From CAZEAN01 sp964510225 (GTDB lineage Bacteria > Planctomycetota > Planctomycetia > Isosphaerales > Isosphaeraceae): DNA of 41,394 nucleotides. Position 1 is the first letter of the stretch, and every line of letters starts with the position of its first letter. The DNA lies in contig CAZEAN010000051.1 in assembly GCA_964510225.1 (NCBI GenBank), positions 1-41,394 on the forward strand, read 5' to 3'. The notes beneath the pieces were generated by a model, which did no database searches, was not told the origin of the DNA, and saw only the letters and a list, made by a program, of their open reading frames with translations. This document shows, piece after piece, positions 17,374 to 24,692 of the stretch. Position numbers and translations under genes: made by a program.

Positions 17374-19110
17374 TCAACGGTGCCCGTGGGGGAGGATGTA
17401 ACCGAGTTCGAGGAGCTTCTGGATGATCGCTTCGGCACACTCGGTGACGGAGAGCTTGGAGGTGTCGATCTTGACTTCGGGGTTAGGCGGCTCTTCGTAA
17501 GGATCGTCGACACCAGTGAAACCTTTGATCTCACCAGCGCGGGCCTTCGCGTAGAGACCTTTAACGTCTCGTTGCTCACAGACTTCGATCGGGGTATCGC
17601 AAAAGACCTCGACGAAGTTGCCACCGGACATTGCTCGGGCTTCGTCCCGAGTCTCGATGTACGGGCTGATTACCGAGCAGAGCATGGTTCCGCCGTGCTT
17701 GGCGACCAGACCAGCAACATAACCAACACGTCGGATGTTGGTGTCACGGTCTTCCTTGCTGAATCCGAGCCCCTTGGAGAGGTGAGTTCGGATCACGTCG
17801 CCGTCGAGCATCGACGGGTTCCGTCCGTACTCAGCAAGTCGCTCCATCAAGGCGTTGGCAATGGTGCTCTTGCCCGAGCCGGAGAGGCCGGTGAACCAGA
17901 TGGTAACACCTTGGCTGGACTTCGGTGGGTTGGCTTCGCGGAGGATCTCAGCGACCGGAGGTCGGCTGAACCAATCGGGAAGCGGGATCCCCTTGGCAAG
18001 GTAATCTTCGCGGACTTGGGTTCCCGAGATGTTCGCCGTTTCAGTCCCTTCGGGAACTTCGTCGGCGGGTGCGTACTTCTGCTCCTTGGGCAAGTACACC
18101 ATCAACTTGAACGGGACCATATCGACGCCGAGTTCGTCCCGATATTGAGTCATCAACTCTTGCGCATCGTAAGGCCCGTAGAAGGGCTCGCCGGTGCTGT
18201 CTTTGCCCGGTCCGGCATGGTCACGACCGACGATGAAGTGAGTACAGCCGTGGTTCCGTCGGATGATCGCGTGCAGGAGCGCTTCCTTCGGACCAGCCAT
18301 CCGCATCGCCAGCGGCAGCAGACTCAACAGCACCGAATTCTGATCGTAGAAATCATCGACCAAGGCACGGTAGCAGCGGACCCGCGTGTAGTGGTCGACG
18401 TCGCCGGGCTTGGTCATCCCAACAACCGGGTGGATCAGCAAACCGCCACCGATTTGCTCAGCGGCGCGCTTGGTCAGCTCTTCGTGAGCCCGGTGCAGGG
18501 GGTTCCGTGTTTGGAATGCGACAAGCTTCTGCCAACCCTTGTCGGCGATCATCTGTCGGAGTTCGAGCGGCGTCTGTCGGAGTTCGACGAAGTCAAAGTG
18601 CGGCGGAGTCCGGTTCACTTCGAGTCGACCGGCAGCGTAGTGGCCGGGGAGCTTCTTCAAGTAAGCAACGGCGGGGTGCTTCTCGTCTGTCGAGCCATAA
18701 GCCCCTTTGGCTTCGACTTCTTTGTCGTAAGGGTAGATCTCTTCAACATGAAGGAAGGCCAAAAGGTTGCCGTAAATGTCGCGGAGGGCGAGCGGCTTGC
18801 CAACGGTAGCGCCAGTGGCTTCGGGATCGATCGGCAACGTGATCGGCAACGGCCAGAGTGTACCGTCAGCCAATCGCATCTCGGAGACAACGCGATCGTA
18901 GTCTGCCTTGCCCATGAACCCCTTGAGGGGCGAAAACCCGCCGGTGGCGAGCAGTTCCAAGTCGCAGAGTGCGCGATCGTCGAGGGTCAGGCTGGGATAG
19001 TCTTTGACTGTCGCCCGCATCTCGGCGGCTCGGGCCTCGTCGACAAGAAGGTTGACCAGTTCGCCGCCGTAAGGGGAAATGGGGCCGGGGACGTTGGATG
19101 TGGCAGAAAT
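17374..19110 (-). CDS. sat-cysC: Bifunctional sulfate adenylyltransferase / adenylylsulfate kinase
   Basis: A fused enzyme that activates sulfate to APS (ATP sulfurylase) and phosphorylates APS to PAPS. Sulfurylase motifs: QTRNPLHRAHE and GRDHAGPG. The C-terminal kinase domain, starting near residue 400 of the full form, has Walker A GLSGSGKST, the DGD motif and SPYIETRDEAR, so both halves look catalytically complete. The first ATG in frame is at 19020, but about 19 conserved residues lie upstream (PISPYGGELVNLLV). No ATG, GTG or TTG occurs between 19020 and an in-frame TGA. A GAGGAG ribosome site at 19125-19120 is nine bases before ATT TCT GCC at 19110, so ATT initiation is the best reading (578 aa). 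A strong terminator follows. The upstream region is shared with the divergent arsR promoter. Confidence 0.9.
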   Translation of the reverse strand: MSATSNVPGPISPYGGELVNLLVDEARAAEMRATVKDYPSLTLDDRALCDLELLATGGFSPLKGFMGKADYDRVVSEMRLADGTLWPLPITLPIDPEATGATVGKPLALRDIYGNLLAFLHVEEIYPYDKEVEAKGAYGSTDEKHPAVAYLKKLPGHYAAGRLEVNRTPPHFDFVELRQTPLELRQMIADKGWQKLVAFQTRNPLHRAHEELTKRAAEQIGGGLLIHPVVGMTKPGDVDHYTRVRCYRALVDDFYDQNSVLLSLLPLAMRMAGPKEALLHAIIRRNHGCTHFIVGRDHAGPGKDSTGEPFYGPYDAQELMTQYRDELGVDMVPFKLMVYLPKEQKYAPADEVPEGTETANISGTQVREDYLAKGIPLPDWFSRPPVAEILREANPPKSSQGVTIWFTGLSGSGKSTIANALMERLAEYGRNPSMLDGDVIRTHLSKGLGFSKEDRDTNIRRVGYVAGLVAKHGGTMLCSVISPYIETRDEARAMSGGNFVEVFCDTPIEVCEQRDVKGLYAKARAGEIKGFTGVDDPYEEPPNPEVKIDTSKLSVTECAEAIIQKLLELGYILPHGHR

Positions 19111-19371
19111 CGTCGGGGTCTCCTCGATGAGGGGTGGGAATCAAGTCATTCAGGTCTTAAGCCTAGATTAACTATAACAAATTCGAGTTCACAACGTCCG
19201 TTCACTGTTGCCGAGACGCAACCATTCTAGCGATAACGACTTGGTGATTCGAGACCACCCACCGAAATCTGCTGATTCATTGCATCCATGAGGATTTGCA
19301 AAGAGCCTTCTTTGGAAATCTGTGCTCACGATCAGGTTCCGCTGCGTTCCAACACAGAGTTTGTTGAATCC

Positions 19372-19400
19372 TTGACCTCAACGACCAAGCCGCTTAATAT
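19372..19400 (+). promoter_or_regulatory. Sigma70-type promoter of the ars operon, leaderless
   Basis: TTGACC (19372-19377) and TAATAT (19395-19400) are separated by exactly 17 bp. The expected transcription start, about seven bases after the -10 box, coincides with the GTG start codon of arsR at 19407, which implies a leaderless mRNA. An ATTCG/CGAAT dyad overlaps the start region and could be part of an ArsR operator. Confidence 0.6.
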
Positions 19401-19406
19401 TCGCTC

Positions 19407-19769
19407 GTGCAAATAAACGAATCACGACACAATGGCCTCGAACAATCTACCCGCCTCTTCAAAGCACTCGCAGACCCGGTTCGACTGCGATTGCTTGGAC
19501 TCTTGGAGGGAGCGGACGAGATCTGTGTCTGTCACCTCCACTCTGCACTTGATTTACCCCAACCAACGGTATCACGCCATCTCGCGTACTTGCGTAACAG
19601 CGGCCTCGTTCGGACCCGGAGAGCGGGACTCTGGGTCCACTATCGACTCGCCGAACCTTCCAGCAGCTTGCATCGGACCCTCCTCGGCGCAATCGGACTC
19701 TGTTTTGATGACCCTGATGTCCTAACTCAAGACAGAGAACGACTCGCACGAGTTCTTAACGACTGTTGA
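19407..19769 (+). CDS. arsR: ArsR-family metalloregulator
   Basis: A 120-aa winged-helix repressor of the ArsR/SmtB family, expected to bind the promoter until arsenite or antimonite coordinates its cysteines. The metal site EICVCHL at about 37-43 is a variant of the classical ELCVCDL box in the recognition helix region. The DNA-reading helix follows (QPTVSRHLAYLRNSGLV), then the wing RRAGLWVHYRL. The protein ends in Asp-Cys, a possible extra ligand. The GTG at 19407 is the only in-frame start near the conserved N-terminus and lies where transcription should begin. It heads an operon with arsM and an arsenate-reductase-like gene, which makes arsenic the likely inducer. Confidence 0.92.
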   Translation: MQINESRHNGLEQSTRLFKALADPVRLRLLGLLEGADEICVCHLHSALDLPQPTVSRHLAYLRNSGLVRTRRAGLWVHYRLAEPSSSLHRTLLGAIGLCFDDPDVLTQDRERLARVLNDC

Positions 19770-19847
19770 TTCGACTGCTCTTTTTTTACCCTCTTATATC
19801 CGCTCAAGCGGATTCAACCACCAGCTTTAACGGAGTCTTGGAACATC

Positions 19848-20648
19848 ATGGATCAAGAACAACAAAAATCATTGGTGAAGCAACGGTACGCCGACGCCGC
19901 ACTTGGAGTCGTCGAAGAGCCGACATCGAGCGCTTGTTGTGGCAGCTTGACCGGCTGTGCGGAGAATGCCGACGACCTTGCGATTACCTTCGGCTACTCA
20001 TCGGAAGAGCTCTCGGCTCTTCCTGAAGGTGCCAATCTGGGGCTCTCGTGTGGCAACCCCCAAGCTCTCGCCGCCTTGAAGCCTGGGGAAGTGGTCCTCG
20101 ATCTGGGATCCGGTGCTGGCTTCGATTGCTTGCTGGCCGCGAAGAAGGTGGGACCGGAAGGTCGGGTGATCGGTGTCGACATGACCGACGCAATGCTCGA
20201 CAAAGCCCGCGTTAACGCAAAGCAAGTGGGTGCATCTCAGGTCGAGTTCCGAAAGGGTGAGATTGAAGCATTGCCGGTCGAAGATGAGTCGGTGGATGTC
20301 GTCATTAGCAATTGCGTCTTGAACCTGGTCCCTGACAAAGATCAGGCGTTCCGGGAGATTTACCGAGTTCTCAAGGCTGGCGGTCGACTGTCGGTCTCCG
20401 ATATGGCCTGGGAAGTTGAACCATCTCCCGAGATCCGCCAAGACAACGAAGCCTTGGTCGGCTGTATTGGTGGTGCCTTGGTCCTCGACGACTATCTGAA
20501 TCGGCTCAAACAAGCTGGGTTCCCAACGATCGAGGTGGAGAAAAACCAGGCCGCAGCGGCAAAGATGGTCGAAGTCGGCAGTTGTGGTAGTGGCAGCGAT
20601 CAATCGGAAAGCCTCTTGAGCGTCAACATCACTGCAACAAAGTCTTGA
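19848..20648 (+). CDS. arsM: Arsenite S-adenosylmethionine methyltransferase
   Basis: Cytoplasmic class I methyltransferase that converts arsenite to methylated, partly volatile species using AdoMet. The 266-aa protein has the AdoMet-binding motif VLDLGSGAGFD at about 85-95. The cysteine-containing motifs expected of ArsM are GLSCGNP (about 66-72), ISNCVLNL (about 150) and GCIGGAL (about 208), supplying three As(III)-ligand cysteines. Extra cysteines occur at about 30-38 (SACCGSLTGC). It lies 78 bp after arsR and is followed by a phosphatase-like gene on the same strand, forming an ars operon. No arsB or acr3 efflux gene is present, so detoxification here appears to rely on methylation. Confidence 0.94.
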   Translation: MDQEQQKSLVKQRYADAALGVVEEPTSSACCGSLTGCAENADDLAITFGYSSEELSALPEGANLGLSCGNPQALAALKPGEVVLDLGSGAGFDCLLAAKKVGPEGRVIGVDMTDAMLDKARVNAKQVGASQVEFRKGEIEALPVEDESVDVVISNCVLNLVPDKDQAFREIYRVLKAGGRLSVSDMAWEVEPSPEIRQDNEALVGCIGGALVLDDYLNRLKQAGFPTIEVEKNQAAAAKMVEVGSCGSGSDQSESLLSVNITATKS

Positions 20649-20668
20649 AACAAGGACGCCGAACAACA

Positions 20669-21658
20669 ATGCAACTTTCACTCATAGGCATCTTAGTATG
20701 CTTATCAACGCTCACGGGAGAGAAGACCGAACGCGATCTCGGTCCACTGGTTTCCGCGCTCTGGCTTGTCCACGATCGTGGAACGCCCGAAGCTGTCTCG
20801 ATAGTAAAGGATCAGACTGTAAAGGCAACGCTCTACGCGGCGCTTCAGGGTGATCAGACCCTCTCCTTTGAAGAGCTAGACAATTTGTTCGACCGAGCTA
20901 CTTTCCGGTCGATCGCCGGAGAGGATGACCGAATCGACTTCAATGAACTGGAGCAGACAGTGCAAGAAGCAGCCCCAGCGAGTCGTGCCGATCTCTTCGA
21001 TGAGATCCGGCAGCACGCGGAGTACTTAACAACATCGTTCGACTTAATCGATGAGCTGCACCGTGAAGCCGGAAGTGAGTTGATCGACTGGATCGTGGCC
21101 AACTACACCGAAGGCGAACCGCTCCATGTCACTGCCGTCTGCACTGGAAATTCAAGAAGAAGCATGATGACGGCCACCTGGGGGAACATCGCAGCGACCT
21201 ATTACGGATTCCCAGAGATCCGATTCCACAGTGGCGGAACCGACCCCTCGGCTTTCAATCGGCGGACGATCACGACCCTCGAGGCCATCGGTGTTGTCGT
21301 CGGACCGACCGATCGTGAAGCAGAACGGGGAGAAGCCGGAAACCCCAATCCGATCTACCGTGTACAGTGGGGTACGCAACCAACCTATGAGTCGATTGAG
21401 TTTTCGAAACGTTATGATGATGCAGCCAATCCTCAGTCTGGTTTCGCTGCGTTGATGGTCTGCAGTGAAGCCGATGCGGAGTGTCCTTTCGTTCCGGGCG
21501 CGGATCGTCGAATCTCGATGCCCTACCTTGATCCCAAGCTCTACGACAATACCAGCTTCGAGGGACTAAAGTATGCCGAGCGTCGCGACGATATCGGCCG
21601 TCTGATGCTCTCTGTCATGATGCAAGTAAAGAATCGACTCGGCTCGATTTCTGAGTGA
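20669..21658 (+). CDS. LMW protein-tyrosine-phosphatase / arsenate-reductase-like protein with N-terminal extension
   Basis: The C-terminal half carries the catalytic P-loop CTGNSRRS (Cys-x5-Arg) of the LMW phosphatase/arsenate reductase fold, after a strand LHVTAV. A later MPYLDP segment fits the general-acid region but is not a classic DPY. In front is a hydrophobic N-terminus (residues 2-14) resembling a signal peptide, then an acidic helical region with two degenerate EF-hand-like loops (LSFEEL and IDFNEL). The ATG at 20669 has AAGGA 11 bases upstream; a TTG at 20645 overlaps the arsM stop. Its place after arsM suggests arsenate reduction or arsenic-linked phosphatase activity, possibly in the periplasm. 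The extension is atypical of ArsC. The fold is fairly sure; the substrate is inference. Confidence 0.75.
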   Translation: MQLSLIGILVCLSTLTGEKTERDLGPLVSALWLVHDRGTPEAVSIVKDQTVKATLYAALQGDQTLSFEELDNLFDRATFRSIAGEDDRIDFNELEQTVQEAAPASRADLFDEIRQHAEYLTTSFDLIDELHREAGSELIDWIVANYTEGEPLHVTAVCTGNSRRSMMTATWGNIAATYYGFPEIRFHSGGTDPSAFNRRTITTLEAIGVVVGPTDREAERGEAGNPNPIYRVQWGTQPTYESIEFSKRYDDAANPQSGFAALMVCSEADAECPFVPGADRRISMPYLDPKLYDNTSFEGLKYAERRDDIGRLMLSVMMQVKNRLGSISE

Positions 21659-21668
21659 GCAAGTAAGG

Positions 21669-21706
21669 GCTCCCGGATCGTGGGCATCTTCTCATGATAC
21701 GGGAGC
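21669..21706 (+). terminator. Hairpin after the ars operon
   Basis: GCTCCCG (21669-21675) pairs with CGGGAGC (21700-21706), and the stem continues inward with an ATCGTG/CATGAT block around a 10-base loop. It lies 10 bp after the last ars stop codon, but no T-run follows, so termination or 3' mRNA protection are both possible. Confidence 0.4.
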
Positions 21707-21933
21707 ACAACTCCTGTAACAGCCTCTCTTGAGTATGAACAACATTCTCATGACCTCGATTACGAGACTAAATTGTGCCTCTCCATCAGCCTAAGTTCTC
21801 AATCAATCTGCTCCCGTATTATAGTCCCGCTAAGGATTGGCTTCGTGCAATCACAAGTCAGGTGTTCTCGGTGAGGTTGTCACCGCACGACGAAGTCAGA
21901 GTCGGCCCGATGTAGCGAAATATCGAGGTAGCG

Positions 21934-24636
21934 ATGAGTCTTCTTGATACCACAACCGTTGCTCCCGTCGGTAGATCTCTCCCTGGGCGGAGTCCTGGAG
22001 AGGAAAGGCTGTGCTCCCAAGGGCAACAGACCGTCGATGAGCGGTTTGTGGAGTTTGTGACTCGTCATCCGCATGCGATTGCGGTGATCGATGGTGACCG
22101 TCGTTGGTCGTATGGTGAACTCAATCGTCAAGCAAACGGCATCGCGGTGCGCCTTTTAGCAACAATCGGGGACCGGACAGCACCGGTTGCCATCCTGATG
22201 GATGTTGAAGCAGATGTCATTCCTGCCATCTACGGTACGCTCAGAGCAGGGAAATTTTACGTCCCCATGGATCCGGAACTGCCAGCGAAACGGCTGCAGT
22301 TTCTCCTCGAAGAAACCGACGCACAAGTTTTGATATGCAGTCAGAGACATCTGGGGTTAGCGAAATCAATCCTGCCCAGTGGAACGGCACTGCTTGTCGC
22401 GGGTGTTGACTTCGACCCAGTAGACACCCACCTGCCACTGCTAGCGAGTCCTGAGGACTTGGCATATGTGATGTACACTTCGGGTTCAACAGGGGTCCCG
22501 AAGGGTGTGATGCATACGCATCAAAACCTCTACATGGAGTCAGTTCGACTGGGACGTGATCTCAGGGTAGACGCTGACGACTGCTTCGGACTTCTTTTCT
22601 CAGCCTCCTCCAGTGCATCCTGTTGTAGCATCTTCGGTGCGCTGCTTAACGGTGCATCGTTAAGTTGTTTTGATCTCCACTGCAGTCCTATATCAGCGAT
22701 GCCGGATTGGTTAGAAAAAAACAACATTACTATATGTGATATCAATGTTGCAGCCTTACGTTTGTTTGCCGCATCACTCTCGGAGCCAACCGAGTTTTCG
22801 AGCGTCCGAGTCATCGCACCAGGTGGGGAACTGCTTTACGGTCACGATGTCGAACTCTGTCGACAGCTCTTTGGCAAGGACTGCATCGTTCAGAGTTCAT
22901 TAGGTACCACTGAGACGCGGACGATCTCACAGTACTTCATCAGTAGTGAGATGCCGATCGACGGCCCCACAGTTCCGACTGGATGGCCAGTCGAAGGGAA
23001 GCGAGTCATGCTCTTGACGGAGGAGGGTGAGGAGGCCGAACAGGGAGAGATCGCTGTTTCTAGCTTGTATCTGTCAACTGGATATTGGAAACGCGACGAC
23101 CTCACAGCCCAAGTGTTTCGGAAGGATCCACGAGGGAGTGGGCAGCGGATCTACCTCACAGGCGATTTAGGGAAGCGGTTGCCTGATGGTCGGATCGTGC
23201 ATCTCAGACGTAAAGATACGCAGGTCAAGATCCGTGGCTATCGTGTCGACGTCGCTGAGGTAGAGAATCTCCTTCTCGGGATTGAGGGAGTGGAAGATGT
23301 CGCCGTTTGTTCTCGCAAATATGATGACAGAACCACTTATTTAATTGCATTCATTATAATTTCTCCTGATGCGACTCTCAGAGCAGAGGAGCTTCAACAG
23401 CGCTGCCGCGACTCGCTACCTAACGCATCGCAGCCTTCTGCATTCTTCCGAGTCTCCCAGCTACCCAAGACCAACAACGGCAAGCTCGCACGGAGGCAAC
23501 TGCACAATCTTCAAGGAGAGGCAATCCTCAGTGAGAGTATCCCCTATCGTGCACCAGAAACCGACCTCGAAGTGAGCCTCTGCGAGATTCTGTCAAGGGT
23601 CCTCGATTGTGATCGCGTAGGCATTGACGACGAATTTGAGGGACTCAATGCCGACTCATTGCAAACCTTGGAATGCATCTTGGAGATCGAGCAACGACAC
23701 CAATGTCGAATCAATCCACAAGATTTCCTTGCCTGTAAGACGGTCGGACGTCTTGCACAACGGTTATCCGAACTTGCAAAAACAAATAATTCTGATTATT
23801 TCATATCATATACAGATTCTCATTTGCGTTCTCCGCTCTTTCTCTTCCCAGGGATTCATGGAACAGCATTTCACCTAAGCGATGGAGCCTCCCGAATCGA
23901 CCAACGATTCCAGCCCATTGGTGTCGAGATTCTTGCTGGAGACCTCGACAGTGACTTCACTGAGTTAGCGAACCGGTTGACAGCGCGTCTGCGAGAACAT
24001 CATCCTTCAGGCCCGTTTTACCTGTTGGGCTATTCATTCGGTGGAATATTGGCGTATGAAGTTGCTCGGCAACTTAGAAACAGTGGCCGAGAAGTAAGAT
24101 TTATCGGTGTGATCGATATGAGTCCTCCAAACATGAGACCTTCCCGGTTCCGTAAAGCACTGGTTCTTCTGGCGAACCTTGTTCCAATCATCTGTTCAAA
24201 GGATAAACACGTTCGACTGCAGTCAATCCAACAAACGATAGCCAAACGAGTCCGAAAGTGGTGGAAGTGGGTGAGGGGTCGGAGTGCTCACCCCCTTCAA
24301 CAGAGGCCTGTCAGTCCCACGCGCTTGTCTTGGAATCATCAACTTTTGCGTCAACGCGGTCAGGCTTGCCTTGATCTTATTCAAGCCTACCACCCTCGAA
24401 CGAGTGATATCAGGATTTCTCTTTTTTATACACAAGAGCGTTCATATTTCAGAACCCTATTACTATTAGATCAATGGCAACAACTCGTAGGGAATCGATT
24501 GCAATCCATCAAAATCCCTGGAAACCACGTGAGTATGCTCCGAACACCTCATGCAGAACAGTTGTGGGCAGCGGTTAACGCTGCCTTGGATCACCAGTTA
24601 AGCGCAGACAGTGACTCATCCCCAACGCTGATCTGA
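21934..24636 (+). CDS. Stand-alone A-T-TE NRPS-like synthetase
   Basis: A 900-aa synthetase with adenylation, carrier and thioesterase domains and no condensation domain. Adenylation motifs: A3 YTSGSTGVPKG near 188, A5 SLGTTETRT, A7 YLTGDLG, A8 QVKIRGYRVDVAEVE, A10 PKTNNGKL with the catalytic Lys. Carrier domain: phosphopantetheine site NADSLQ near 570. Thioesterase: nucleophile Ser in GYSFGG near 700, an Asp in VIDMSPP, and His in GNHVSML. Where amino-acid-specific domains have the A4 Asp that grips the alpha-amino group, this protein aligns a Ser (SASCCSIFGALLNGA), so the substrate is probably not a standard alpha-amino acid. The architecture matches quinone/furanone synthetases that dimerise aryl keto acids; that is an analogy. 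No tailoring genes are adjacent. Confidence 0.85.
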   Translation: MSLLDTTTVAPVGRSLPGRSPGEERLCSQGQQTVDERFVEFVTRHPHAIAVIDGDRRWSYGELNRQANGIAVRLLATIGDRTAPVAILMDVEADVIPAIYGTLRAGKFYVPMDPELPAKRLQFLLEETDAQVLICSQRHLGLAKSILPSGTALLVAGVDFDPVDTHLPLLASPEDLAYVMYTSGSTGVPKGVMHTHQNLYMESVRLGRDLRVDADDCFGLLFSASSSASCCSIFGALLNGASLSCFDLHCSPISAMPDWLEKNNITICDINVAALRLFAASLSEPTEFSSVRVIAPGGELLYGHDVELCRQLFGKDCIVQSSLGTTETRTISQYFISSEMPIDGPTVPTGWPVEGKRVMLLTEEGEEAEQGEIAVSSLYLSTGYWKRDDLTAQVFRKDPRGSGQRIYLTGDLGKRLPDGRIVHLRRKDTQVKIRGYRVDVAEVENLLLGIEGVEDVAVCSRKYDDRTTYLIAFIIISPDATLRAEELQQRCRDSLPNASQPSAFFRVSQLPKTNNGKLARRQLHNLQGEAILSESIPYRAPETDLEVSLCEILSRVLDCDRVGIDDEFEGLNADSLQTLECILEIEQRHQCRINPQDFLACKTVGRLAQRLSELAKTNNSDYFISYTDSHLRSPLFLFPGIHGTAFHLSDGASRIDQRFQPIGVEILAGDLDSDFTELANRLTARLREHHPSGPFYLLGYSFGGILAYEVARQLRNSGREVRFIGVIDMSPPNMRPSRFRKALVLLANLVPIICSKDKHVRLQSIQQTIAKRVRKWWKWVRGRSAHPLQQRPVSPTRLSWNHQLLRQRGQACLDLIQAYHPRTSDIRISLFYTQERSYFRTLLLLDQWQQLVGNRLQSIKIPGNHVSMLRTPHAEQLWAAVNAALDHQLSADSDSSPTLI

Positions 24637-24692
24637 CAACCTTACCCGAGAGGGAATTAAGGCTCCGTTAGATGTTCGATAAGACGGTTGCG

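Noticed and set aside
17300..19230. Very long plus-strand frame continuing from 16966 to 19230.
   Set aside because: From about 17374 on it is the exact antisense of the conserved sat-cysC gene and its translation has no recognisable domain; only the first 100 or so codons look protein-derived.
24637..24692. Hairpin CCTTACCC/GGG-TAAGG after the synthetase gene as a terminator.
   Set aside because: The stem is short with a three-base bulge and no T-run follows.
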